A DNA stretch of 6,574 nt from Acidobacteriota bacterium (GCA_003161495.1 PMOP01000266.1:1-6574), one strand, 5' to 3'; positions 1-6,574 are shown, numbered from the stretch's first letter. Translations and numbers: made by a program. The notes: generated from the sequence alone by a model not told the origin.

Positions 1-30
1 TACCAGAAAAATGGGTTGCTCGAATATCAC
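1..30 (-). CDS. Start of a further operon gene (partial, runs off the window)
   Basis: A GTG at 30-28 opens a frame that stays open to the window edge and reads (M)IFEQPIFLV. It begins 4 nt after the TGA of the BatA-like gene, and an AGGTGA Shine-Dalgarno-like string overlaps that stop codon. The short acidic/polar start followed by a hydrophobic run fits the N-terminal membrane anchor with which the second VWA or GATase-like protein of MoxR/Bat operons usually starts. Only ten codons are visible, so the product cannot be named. The call rests on spacing, ribosome site and operon logic. Confidence 0.5.
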   Translation of the reverse strand, partial: MIFEQPIFLV

Positions 31-34
31 CCGT

Positions 35-40
35 TCACCT
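35..40 (-). promoter_or_regulatory. Ribosome binding site of the downstream partial gene
   Basis: On the minus strand AGGTGA is followed by ACGG and then the GTG start at 30-28. The site overlaps the TGA stop (37-35) of the BatA-like gene, which suggests translational coupling. The 4-nt spacer is short for a strong site. Confidence 0.4.
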
Positions 41-2008
41 GCCAACCAGATTTGAATTGCGAAATGCGGATGTTTCTTTCTCGTCCAGTTCCAAATCAAT
101 TTCCGGGAGCGGCAGATTCCCCGGTGCTTCCCGAACTTCTTTTTCACGCTGCCGCTCTCTAGCCGAGTAGTACAGCCGCCATTCTGCCCACAACGCCAAT
201 GTCGCCAGCAACACCAGCCAACGCCACGCGTCCCACGAAGGCGGCGGAAGCGGCTCCCTTTCCACTTGCGCGGTCTCCGCTTGAGTCGGTTGTACAAGTT
301 GCGCGGGCAGCGCGGGAGGATTTACGGCAATGCTTGTTTCACCTCCGGGAGCGACAATCCCGTATGTTCCAGTTTCAAGCGCAAGGAAATGAACCTCCGC
401 GCCCTTCCGCGCAAAGGGCACATCCCTGCCGGATGGAGCAACAATTTTCGTGACTGGACCCGGAAGATCGATCTCTCCTGTCGAGAGAGAGTCCGCAACT
501 TCATCAACGGAGTGCGTCATCCACTCGACGCCTCCAGCCATGAGCAACGGAAATGCCGACTCCTGCGGAAAGTTGGAATCATGCGGATTGAAGCCCACGA
601 TCAGAATTCTGTGACCTTCCTGTCCACGCGCCAAAATCAATGGCGCAGGAGGATCTCCTTCGGTGTACGCAAGCACGGAATCGCCGGGCTGAATTTTGAG
701 CGTGGCGGGATTGCGCACGCTGATGTCGTGCGTGCGCACCCAGCGCGTCACTGGGTGCTGCGGGTTCCATCCTGTGACCCGCACCGGCTTCGATCCGGCA
801 GCCGGCGCGCCGCCAAAAAACCAAATCGAATTGCTCGCAAACTGGGCGGGTACGTTTACTCCTTGAAAGATGGCGATATCCGGAGAATTGTCTGCGCTAA
901 GTTCCGCGGGCAGAACCTGCGCCTGCACATAAGGGTTGCTCGAAAGCACGTTGAGCATATCCGCGGCGAATGGTGCCGCATTGTTGGCAACAATTGCCAC
1001 ACGCACCGTGCGAAAGGTAGGAATTCTTACCGTGGCACGGTCGTCCGCTTGCAGCGCATCGGAAGGACTGATTTCCGCCTGCAGCATTCCGCCCCGGTCC
1101 CACGTGAATTCGTCTTCCTCATTCGCGATCGCATTGGGGGTAAGCGACACTTTGCGCTGTCCGAGCGGCTGTCCATTCACGGAGAACGCCAGCGCTACAT
1201 CCTCTTTCTCATTACTGTAATTCTTCAGTTGCGTGAGCAGACGCCAGCGATCGGGCTGCGCGGCATCACGCCGCAGGGAGAGCCGCGTAATGCCGCGGTT
1301 TTTCACGGATGCCAAATCTCCCACGAGGCGCATCAGAAATTGGGGCTGGCCGGCGATCTTGTCAGGGGATTCCATTTCACCGCGAAGTTGATCGAGGCTG
1401 CGTTCTTCCTCCGAATCGACGAGCCCGGGGCCAACATAAACCAGCAGGCCGCGTCTCGCGCCTCCCAGAGCCGCGCGGGCCGTTTCCAGTGCGCGCGGAA
1501 GATCGGCGGCAACGCTCGACGGCTGCGCATTTTGTATGGCGCGGCGCAGCGCGCTTCTATCCGTTGTGAACGGCAGTATGGGCGGAGCATCCGGCTCCGC
1601 GCGCAACAACAACACGCGGTCTTCCACTGGGAGCGAATCCAGCAGGCGCAGGGCTTCCGTACGCTCGCGGTCAATCCATGCCTGTTCTCCAGCCGGGCGC
1701 GCCTGCGACCAGATGGAAGCGTCCAGCACGATTGCAACGCTGCGGCCTTGCAGCTGGGAACCCCATCGCGGATTTGCAAGCGCCAGCACCAGCAACAATA
1801 AAAATAAAATCTGCGCCAAAAACGCCCAGGGCTCGCGAAGTTTCCTGCGGCGCGGCTGTGAAATCGGCTGCACGCTGGCCCAGAAGCGGAGTGTGGAAAC
1901 TTTGCGATGCTGCGGCCGCCGGTGGTGCAGGTAAAGCCATAATGCCGCGGCTGCGAGTCCCGCCCACACCAGAGCAACCTGCACGGGACTGAGCGCCAGG
2001 AAGTTCAT
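35..2008 (-). CDS. BatA-like membrane-anchored VWA protein with degenerate MIDAS
   Basis: This 657-aa protein has the layout of BatA-like proteins of MoxR operons. It has an N-terminal membrane segment (about 6-26) and a second one (about 62-78), the two-anchor aerotolerance N-terminal module. A VWA fold follows from about 90 to 230, then an Ig-like beta region (about 238-330), a GATase1-like alpha/beta region (about 335-500), and a C-terminal membrane helix (about 594-612) followed by a basic and then acidic tail. The large middle part is expected in the periplasm and the whole protein has no cysteine. The VWA metal site is broken: DxSxS reads DASIW (96-100), the usual threonine region reads SVAADL (165-170), and the usual TDG reads VGPG (192-195). 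The frame is open up to 2173, but the ATG at 2008 is preferred: it overlaps the DUF58 stop as ATGA, has AGGTG upstream, and directly starts the anchor. It probably acts as a membrane partner or scaffold for MoxR/DUF58; its ligand is unknown. Confidence 0.9.
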   Translation of the reverse strand: MNFLALSPVQVALVWAGLAAAALWLYLHHRRPQHRKVSTLRFWASVQPISQPRRRKLREPWAFLAQILFLLLLVLALANPRWGSQLQGRSVAIVLDASIWSQARPAGEQAWIDRERTEALRLLDSLPVEDRVLLLRAEPDAPPILPFTTDRSALRRAIQNAQPSSVAADLPRALETARAALGGARRGLLVYVGPGLVDSEEERSLDQLRGEMESPDKIAGQPQFLMRLVGDLASVKNRGITRLSLRRDAAQPDRWRLLTQLKNYSNEKEDVALAFSVNGQPLGQRKVSLTPNAIANEEDEFTWDRGGMLQAEISPSDALQADDRATVRIPTFRTVRVAIVANNAAPFAADMLNVLSSNPYVQAQVLPAELSADNSPDIAIFQGVNVPAQFASNSIWFFGGAPAAGSKPVRVTGWNPQHPVTRWVRTHDISVRNPATLKIQPGDSVLAYTEGDPPAPLILARGQEGHRILIVGFNPHDSNFPQESAFPLLMAGGVEWMTHSVDEVADSLSTGEIDLPGPVTKIVAPSGRDVPFARKGAEVHFLALETGTYGIVAPGGETSIAVNPPALPAQLVQPTQAETAQVEREPLPPPSWDAWRWLVLLATLALWAEWRLYYSARERQREKEVREAPGNLPLPEIDLELDEKETSAFRNSNLVGR

Positions 2009-2901
2009 GCCAGCACCTGCCCGCTGCGCAGGCTTCGCAGAACGAATTCCTGGTAGGCGATGTTGGTCACGGCGCGCGCGTATCTTCCGCCATTGCGCAA
2101 CGCAAGCCGCCGCAAGCGCGTGGAAAACTCCTGAAACCTGCGCGCATATAGAGCCGTGCTTTGCGGCGAACACTCCACAGTGCGCTGCGCTCCCGTCTCG
2201 GCATCCTCCAAAATGAGTTCACCTGAGGCGGAGGGATGCTGCTCTTCTGCGCTGTGCACCTGCAGCAAAACAAAATCATGCCCTGCGGAACGCAGCATTT
2301 CAACGGCGCGCTCGCTGCCCGTCTCATCGAAGAAATCGGAAATCAAGATGGCGATTCCCCGCGCGGGAAAACCGCTCATGAATTCCTTCACGGAAGAAAA
2401 TATATCCGTGGTCCCGGCACACTGTTGCTCGCTCAGGAATTGCAGCACGGGCCATAGGCGATCGCGCCCGCCGGAAACAACCAGCGGCTTTTGCAGACGC
2501 TGTGAAAATGGAATTACCGCCGTGGTGTCGAGATGCAGCAACGCCAGATAAGCAAAGGTGGCCGCGAGCCGTTGCGCGTAAAGAAATTTCGATTCACCCT
2601 CATCGCCGAATGCCATCGATTGGCTGCGGTCCAGCAAAATGCGCACGGGAATGTGCTGCTCGGTTTCGTATATTTTCAAGAAAAGTTTTCCGAAGCGCAG
2701 GTAGGCGCTCCAATCCAGCGAGCGGGGATCGTCGCCGAAACTGTAGCGGCGGTAATCGGCAAATTCCATTCCCGGCCCGCGAGTCCGCGAGCGGTGCTCT
2801 GGACCTACCGCGCCGGACAGATTGGTGCGGCACAGCAGCGTGACCTGCTCCAGCGTCTTCAGGAATTCTCTGTCGAGCAAGAGTGGAGAAGTGGTTGCCA
2901 T
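2005..2901 (-). CDS. DUF58 family protein with intact VWA metal site
   Basis: This is a 298-aa soluble protein of usual length for the short DUF58 class that accompanies MoxR ATPases. The family signature is clear at 43-80: GPGMEFADYRRY, then GDDPRSLDW, then FGKLFLKIYE. A VWA-type fold follows, with MIDAS residues DRSQS at 91-95, GTTD at 163-166 and SDF at 188-190, so metal-dependent ligand binding looks possible. No signal peptide or membrane segment is seen, so it should be cytoplasmic. Family knowledge places it with MoxR in a complex that acts on membrane or exported client proteins; the client is not visible here. It starts 93 bp after the moxR stop, with the large inverted repeat in between and no strong ribosome site before its ATG. 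Its TGA overlaps the ATG of the BatA-like gene by 4 bp, which implies coupled translation. Confidence 0.93.
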   Translation of the reverse strand: MATTSPLLLDREFLKTLEQVTLLCRTNLSGAVGPEHRSRTRGPGMEFADYRRYSFGDDPRSLDWSAYLRFGKLFLKIYETEQHIPVRILLDRSQSMAFGDEGESKFLYAQRLAATFAYLALLHLDTTAVIPFSQRLQKPLVVSGGRDRLWPVLQFLSEQQCAGTTDIFSSVKEFMSGFPARGIAILISDFFDETGSERAVEMLRSAGHDFVLLQVHSAEEQHPSASGELILEDAETGAQRTVECSPQSTALYARRFQEFSTRLRRLALRNGGRYARAVTNIAYQEFVLRSLRSGQVLA

Positions 2902-2916
2902 CGGGCTCAGTTCTTC

Positions 2917-2988
2917 GTGGCGCGGGCTTCAGCCTGCGGGGTTTAGTCATTGCATCCGTGAAACCCTGCAGGCTGAGGCCCGCGCCAC
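2917..2988. repeat. REP-like inverted repeat, 28-bp arms, 16-nt loop
   Basis: The arms at 2917-2944 and 2961-2988 are reverse complements at 26 of 28 positions, around the loop 2945-2960. The core strings are GTGGCGCGGGCTTCAGCCTG in the left arm and CAGGCTGAGGCCCGCGCCAC in the right arm. Read as + strand RNA, the two differences are both G-U wobbles, so the stem is unbroken; in the minus-strand operon mRNA they become A-C mismatches. The structure lies 6 nt after the moxR stop and 15 nt before the DUF58 ATG. No run of T follows it on the minus strand, so it is not a typical intrinsic terminator. The sequence resembles intergenic palindromes I associate with Acidobacteriota genomes. It may also stabilise the 3' end of the upstream mRNA or reduce DUF58 initiation. 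Confidence 0.9.
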
Positions 2989-2994
2989 AAAAAC

Positions 2995-4053
2995 CTATTG
3001 CACGGAAATTTTGCCGGCAATTTCTTCCAGCAAATCGTCCGGCGTCCGGCCATCCGCCTGGGCTTCAAAATTTAGAATGATGCGGTGGCGCAGCGCCGGC
3101 AGCATCAGCGCGCGAATGTCTTCCAGGCTGACGTTGTAGCGGCCATCCAGGAGCGCGCGCACTTTCCCGCCGAGAATCAACGTCTGCGCGCCGCGCGGCG
3201 AACTTCCGTAACGGATGTACTTGCTGGCCAGAAGGTTTTCGCGGTTCTCCGGATGCGTGGCCAGCGTGAGCTTCACGACGTGCTCCTGCACGTGCGGGGC
3301 AACCGGAACGGCGCGCACGACTTTTCGCATCTCCAGAATTTGCGGGCCATTCACCACGGCGTTCACCGTAGCGGTGGTCCCCTGCGTGGTGCGGTCCAGA
3401 ATGTCATGCAGGTCCACGCGACCGGGATACGGCACGCGCAGCTTGAAAAGGAAGCGGTCCAACTGCGCCTCCGGCAAAGGGTAGGTGCCTTCCATCTCCA
3501 GCGGGTTTTGGGTGGCCATCACGAAAAAGGGTTCCTCAAGCAGGTGCGAGGTGTGCGCCACGGTGACCTGCTTTTCCTGCATGGCTTCCAGCAGCGCCGA
3601 CTGCGTCTTAGGCGTCGCGCGATTGATTTCATCAGCAAGTAGAAGATTAGTAAATATAGGGCCGGGCTGGAAACCCAGCGATTTCCGGCCGTCCCCGTTT
3701 TCCTGCACCACGGACGTGCCGATCACATCCGCCGGCATCAAATCCGGCGTGAACTGGATGCGCGAATATTTCTGCGCCACGGCCTGCGCCAGCGTGCGCA
3801 CCAGCATGGTTTTGCCCAGGCCCGGCGCGCCCTCCAGCAGCACGTGCCCGCCGGCCAGCAGGGCGATCAGCACGCCTTCCACCACTTCCGCCTGGCCCAC
3901 AATGGCCTTGGAAATTTCCCGGCGGACTTCCCCCATTTTATCGGCCAGAAATTCCGCCTGCTCCCCGAGGGGCTGGCCTCCCGCGTGGCCTTCCATTCCC
4001 AACGAACTGGTCATGAAACCTTCCTCTGGACGAACGCGACCTTGCTCCGACAT
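2995..4053 (-). CDS. moxR: MoxR family AAA+ ATPase
   Basis: This 352-aa protein is a full-length MoxR ATPase (AAA_3 core plus lid). Visible motifs in order are Walker A GAPGLGKT (75-82), FTPDLMPADVIG (101-112), Walker B LLLADE with NRA (137-145), sensor 1 ATQNP (180-184), the LDRF arginine region (198-201) and sensor 2 SPRG (285-288). The C-terminal lid ends in LRHRIILNFEA. All ATP-binding and hydrolysis residues are present, so it should be an active cytoplasmic hexameric motor. MoxR proteins are thought to act as chaperones that remodel or help metallate client proteins with VWA partners. Here the partners would be the DUF58 and BatA-like proteins encoded downstream. It lies 6 bp after the stop of the 525-aa gene. 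The first ATG (4053) lacks a good ribosome site, whereas Met14 (4014) has AGAGGAAGG just upstream, so the real protein may be 339 aa. Confidence 0.96.
   Translation of the reverse strand: MSEQGRVRPEEGFMTSSLGMEGHAGGQPLGEQAEFLADKMGEVRREISKAIVGQAEVVEGVLIALLAGGHVLLEGAPGLGKTMLVRTLAQAVAQKYSRIQFTPDLMPADVIGTSVVQENGDGRKSLGFQPGPIFTNLLLADEINRATPKTQSALLEAMQEKQVTVAHTSHLLEEPFFVMATQNPLEMEGTYPLPEAQLDRFLFKLRVPYPGRVDLHDILDRTTQGTTATVNAVVNGPQILEMRKVVRAVPVAPHVQEHVVKLTLATHPENRENLLASKYIRYGSSPRGAQTLILGGKVRALLDGRYNVSLEDIRALMLPALRHRIILNFEAQADGRTPDDLLEEIAGKISVQ
4019..4027 (-). promoter_or_regulatory. Ribosome binding site favouring an internal moxR start
   Basis: On the minus strand AGAGGAAGG is followed by TTTC and the ATG at 4014-4012. 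The AGGA part sits 7 nt from the ATG, which is near ideal. The annotated first ATG at 4053 has only a weak ATGAG-like string. The 13 residues between the two starts lie before the AAA+ core, so they do not decide the question. Confidence 0.55.
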
Positions 4054-4059
4054 TCTAAC

Positions 4060-5637
4060 TCATTGCTTTCCATCATCCGCATGTTCAAAATAACGCTGCA
4101 CGTAAAAACGGTAGCGCGCCGGAATATTTTCCTGTTCCGCTCCGTTGGTCACGGCGTCCTGCCTGGGCGATACATTGCCAACGGCAAGATGCGCCGCACC
4201 GGTTTCCGTGGCCACTTTCATGCGCGTCTGTTCCTTAAACCCGCTGGCCTCCAGCGCCACGCGATCGGGAACCGCGTTGACGGGATGCAGGTCCGCATCT
4301 TTTCGCAACTCCTTGGTGCCTTGCTGGCTTCCAGCGCCCTCGCTGGCGGTTTGCGTGGCCTTCTGCTTGGCGTCGGAATTTCCTTTTGAATCGCCGCGCT
4401 TGTCGCTCTCGTTGGCCCCAGGCTGATTCGAGTTGCCCGATTGCGGCGTGCCCTGTCCGTTGGGCGGCTGCTGGTCCGGACGATTGTTGGAGTGCTGATT
4501 GGGCGTCTTGGACATCATGTTTTTGAGCGCCTGCATCAGCGACTGCCCCATGGACTGCCGCCCTTCGGGACCCGACTGCTCGCCTTGCTCTTGCGATTGG
4601 CTTTCGTTCTCGTCGTTTCCATTCTTACTATCTTGCGATTGCTGATTGCTGTCTTGCTCCCGGGCATCACTCGAGGAAGGACCTTCCTGACTTCCCGGCG
4701 GCTGCATCTGATCCTGCTGTTGATTTTCGGCATCCGCGGCGTCTTTTTGATCGTCAGCCGCATTGGCCTTGCCGTCGGCCTTCCAAAGATCGTCGGTCTT
4801 GGAAGCGGCATCGGCACGCTGCGCTTCTTCCCCGGCCGCATCCGGCTTCATGGTGACCATGGCCATTGTTCGCTGAAGATCCTTTTCCAGCGCTCGCGCG
4901 ATGGGAGAAACAATCGATTGCACAAGCTGCGAGCGCAGGGTGCTCCGCAGCAGCGAAACCAGCGGCGCCTGATGTTGAATGCGGTAGGCCAACAATCCCG
5001 CGGCAACCAATACCACCACGGCAACGCGTTTGCTATTCTCAGGCCATCGAATCGGAAATAATCCGCGCGGATATACTTTTCCCAGACGCGCCAGGGCGTC
5101 TTTGCGTTGCTCGAAGATCATTCCGTCGGCATCCTGAATCCCACCAAGGTAAATCGCCGTGGATAGGCGGTCCTGAAGCCCAGAAGCGGAATCGAGACAC
5201 CGTGCCGTTTCATAATGGGAAGGCCGGTTCCGCCAAGCCCAGGCAAATACTGCCGCCGTGCCCGCGGCTGCAACTGCAGCGACAAAAACGAGCACTCCCA
5301 TTAATTTGGAGCTGACTGCCGCCACCGCAATGAGCGCGATCGACACCCAAACCAGCCAGTGCGCCCAGCCGTGAAAGACGGTGTTCGCTAAAATTCTCTG
5401 TCGAATTGACTTCAGCGTGCTGGTAAGTCCTTGCAATTCGGGAGAACAGGCCTGCCGGTCGAAAATACGCGCAAGCAAGAGTTGATTCTCAGGGGTTTGT
5501 GCTCGATCGCTGGAAAAGACTTGCCGCCAGCGGCTCCTCAAAACGGAAAGGTATGCCCTCCCGGAAGGTTCACCGGGAGCCACCAAATTGATCTTCTCGC
5601 GAAGAAACAAAGGTAGCCTCCCCAGAGGTTCGGCCAC
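4060..5637 (-). CDS. Operon membrane protein with long disordered polar tail
   Basis: I cannot give this 525-aa protein a secure family name. It shows a basic N-terminal part (1-90), predicted membrane helices at about 93-110, 112-133 and 204-219, and between helices 2 and 3 a segment with YETARCLDSASGLQDRLSTA (142-161). That last pattern resembles DUF4175-like membrane proteins of MoxR/Bat operons. After helix 3 there is a helical stretch (about 224-262), then a low-complexity region rich in Q, N, S, D and G (about 290-443). The low-complexity region is interrupted by a possible amphipathic helix (359-378). The C-terminus contains IPARYRFYVQRYFEHADD (505-522), which looks like the conserved closing motif of such proteins. 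Residues 220-525, predicted to be outside the cytoplasm, contain no cysteine. The start is GTG at 5637, with only a weak ribosome site. The gene ends 6 bp before moxR, so co-transcription is likely. A role as membrane anchor or tether for the ATPase system is inference. Confidence 0.82.
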   Translation of the reverse strand: MAEPLGRLPLFLREKINLVAPGEPSGRAYLSVLRSRWRQVFSSDRAQTPENQLLLARIFDRQACSPELQGLTSTLKSIRQRILANTVFHGWAHWLVWVSIALIAVAAVSSKLMGVLVFVAAVAAAGTAAVFAWAWRNRPSHYETARCLDSASGLQDRLSTAIYLGGIQDADGMIFEQRKDALARLGKVYPRGLFPIRWPENSKRVAVVVLVAAGLLAYRIQHQAPLVSLLRSTLRSQLVQSIVSPIARALEKDLQRTMAMVTMKPDAAGEEAQRADAASKTDDLWKADGKANAADDQKDAADAENQQQDQMQPPGSQEGPSSSDAREQDSNQQSQDSKNGNDENESQSQEQGEQSGPEGRQSMGQSLMQALKNMMSKTPNQHSNNRPDQQPPNGQGTPQSGNSNQPGANESDKRGDSKGNSDAKQKATQTASEGAGSQQGTKELRKDADLHPVNAVPDRVALEASGFKEQTRMKVATETGAAHLAVGNVSPRQDAVTNGAEQENIPARYRFYVQRYFEHADDGKQ

Positions 5638-5954
5638 GGCGATTACTCGTACAAATCTACCCCAATCTTGGAGCTTTCCATACTAAATCAATGGCGAAGG
5701 AAGATCGAATTTGCTGACCGGAGCCATTTAGAAAACCAATCGCCAATAGGGTTGGATGCAGGCAAGTTCCCGGATGCGTTGGTGCCGGCTATTTTGCGAA
5801 ATATGCCAAAGGGATGGTCTTCATGCAAACGGTACTTGCCTACCCGGCAATCGAGGAAGACCGGAATGAATTTGTGGCAGGGTTGATTCTGAGACGCGAT
5901 GCCTAGCAGGCGTAGCGCTCCCTTTTTCAAGGCGGTCAATTTCGCCGGGAGTGC
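5638..5954. other. 317-bp intergenic region, no secure gene or promoter
   Basis: This region must hold the operon's 5' end if transcription starts locally, yet I find no well-matched -35/-10 pair on the minus strand. The best -10-like string is TAGTAT near 5680-5685, with a poor -35. There is no stem with a T-run to terminate the upstream gene. The minus frame 5954-5688 is open for 89 codons directly after the TGA of the upstream gene, with a possible TTG start at 5939; its product resembles nothing I know. A + strand frame at 5668-5886 is also open but has no supporting signal. Confidence 0.6.
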
Positions 5955-6574
5955 TCAACTCAATATCGGAAAAGTGTAAGCCGAGGAGTTCGCGGCTGCC
6001 GCAGTCGAACCCGCGAGGGCCAAAGCGACATCACTTTCGGCAAGTTCCTGGTATGGGCGGCCCTCACAAGTGATTGTGGCGACGGCTATTCCAAGCCGCC
6101 GAGCGTCCGGTGAACTATACACTTCCTTGGGGGAATACGTCGGCGACAAAATGGTCAACCGGTAGAATGTGTTCTTTTTCAAATTTACCGGGAAATCTAC
6201 ACGCATGAGCCGGTCTTTCCTGCCGTAGAATTCTTCGGAATGCTCCAGTGAAAATTGCTTTGTGTCCGGATCATACGAGCTTAGAAGAATTTGCAATTTG
6301 GTGGCGGAAGTGAATGGCGAGCGGAAATCCAGCGTAAGCTGATCGACTTCAATTCGCGTGTAAAAATAAGATTTTGCGCTGCCCGTAGTCCAGCGCGCAC
6401 CAACTCCGAAAAGATGCTGCTCGAACCCGTGCCACCCGAACCCGAATTTGTCCACGGTTTGTGAATCGTCGCGAATTGGCTGAGTATCCAGAATCATGGT
6501 GTTTCCGGCGCAGCGGCGGCAAACCTTGGAGGTCGCGCAGTTGGAGATAATCTCTTCGCGCCGGGGAGATGCAA
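5955..6574 (-). CDS. Protein with lectin-like beta-sandwich domain (5' end missing)
   Basis: The frame is open from the window edge to the TGA at 5955-5957. The first ATG inside is at 6497 (180 aa), but 25 further codons upstream are open and lack a stop, so the gene probably begins outside the window. Those codons contain three cysteines, including CRRC. The main part has FGWHGFE, then GARWTTGSAK, alternating beta-strand segments, and late on SSPDARRLGIAVATI. This GW..E, RW, then D.R.LG series is a pattern I associate with beta-sandwich domains next to bacterial glycosyltransferases of surface polysaccharide synthesis. That assignment is from memory and unproven. The C-terminus is an alanine/serine-rich tail. 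It points the same way as the MoxR operon but is separated by 317 bp, so it is more likely a neighbouring unit than part of it. The ATG at 6497 has only a weak GGAA upstream. Confidence 0.65.
   Translation of the reverse strand, partial: ASPRREEIISNCATSKVCRRCAGNTMILDTQPIRDDSQTVDKFGFGWHGFEQHLFGVGARWTTGSAKSYFYTRIEVDQLTLDFRSPFTSATKLQILLSSYDPDTKQFSLEHSEEFYGRKDRLMRVDFPVNLKKNTFYRLTILSPTYSPKEVYSSPDARRLGIAVATITCEGRPYQELAESDVALALAGSTAAAANSSAYTFPILS

Noticed and set aside
266..1801. A 511-codon open frame on the + strand
   Set aside because: It lies wholly antisense to the well-supported BatA-like gene. Its translation is rich in Arg, His and Cys with no recognisable domain, as expected for the shadow of a GC-rich coding strand.
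2009..2173. Upstream extension of the BatA-like gene by 55 codons
   Set aside because: It would overlap the conserved end of DUF58, and its translation is Arg/Ala-rich without a domain. The ATG at 2008 with ATGA overlap and AGGTG upstream starts exactly at the membrane anchor.
2917..2988. Palindrome as a Rho-independent terminator of moxR
   Set aside because: The stem is strong, but no T-run follows it on the minus strand, and DUF58 continues in the same direction 15 nt later.
2822..3139. Small + strand and minus-strand frames crossing the inverted repeat
   Set aside because: They cover the palindrome and the ends of moxR and DUF58 on the opposite strand or in other frames. Their peptides are repeat-derived translations.
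4441..5061. A 206-codon + strand frame rich in Leu, Ile and Arg that looks like a membrane protein
   Set aside because: It is antisense to the Q/N/S/D-rich region of the 525-aa gene. The reverse complement of such polar codons gives hydrophobic and Arg codons automatically.
5643..5681. A 12-codon minus-strand leader frame (MESSKIGVDLYE) just before the 525-aa gene
   Set aside because: It ends 5 bp before the GTG start, which is suggestive, but there is no ribosome site before its ATG and no regulatory codon run or attenuator hairpin.
5668..5886. A 72-codon + strand frame in the intergenic region
   Set aside because: It has no ribosome site, no recognisable motif, and is opposite in orientation to every neighbour.

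Overview
The window looks like part of an Acidobacteriota-type chromosome. This is an inference from three things: the gene order, the moderately GC-rich coding sequence, and a long REP-like inverted repeat containing the string GCAGGCTGAGGCCCGCGCCA, a kind of intergenic repeat I associate with that phylum. Every gene I can support lies on the minus strand, so biological reading order runs from high to low coordinates. I see no RNA gene, CRISPR array, insertion sequence, attachment site or origin.

Layout in transcription order. (1) 6574-5955: 3' part of a protein with a beta-sandwich, lectin-like domain; its frame is still open at the window edge. (2) 5954-5638: about 317 bp with no convincing gene or promoter, although the first 89 codons after the stop of gene 1 stay open in the same frame. 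(3) 5637-4060: a 525-aa membrane protein with three predicted membrane segments, a long disordered Q/N/S/D-rich tail and a short conserved-looking C-terminal motif. (4) 4053-2995: a MoxR-family AAA+ ATPase with all its motifs. (5) 2988-2917: a nearly perfect 28-bp inverted repeat between the ATPase and the next gene. (6) 2901-2005: a DUF58 protein with an intact von Willebrand A (VWA) metal site. (7) 2008-35: a BatA-like, membrane-anchored VWA protein of 657 aa that overlaps the DUF58 gene by ATGA and whose metal site is lost. (8) 30-1: the probable first ten codons of one more gene.

Genes 3 to 8 form a classical MoxR/DUF58/Bat cluster. In such clusters the cytoplasmic MoxR ATPase is thought to act as a chaperone-like motor together with the DUF58 protein, on or through membrane-anchored VWA proteins, and is linked to envelope stress, aerotolerance or maturation of extracytoplasmic proteins. 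The substrate cannot be read from the sequence. The most notable points are the split between an intact VWA metal site (DUF58) and a degenerate one (BatA-like), the absence of cysteine from the predicted periplasmic regions, the long polar tail of the 525-aa protein, and the mobile-looking hairpin inserted just upstream of the DUF58 start.
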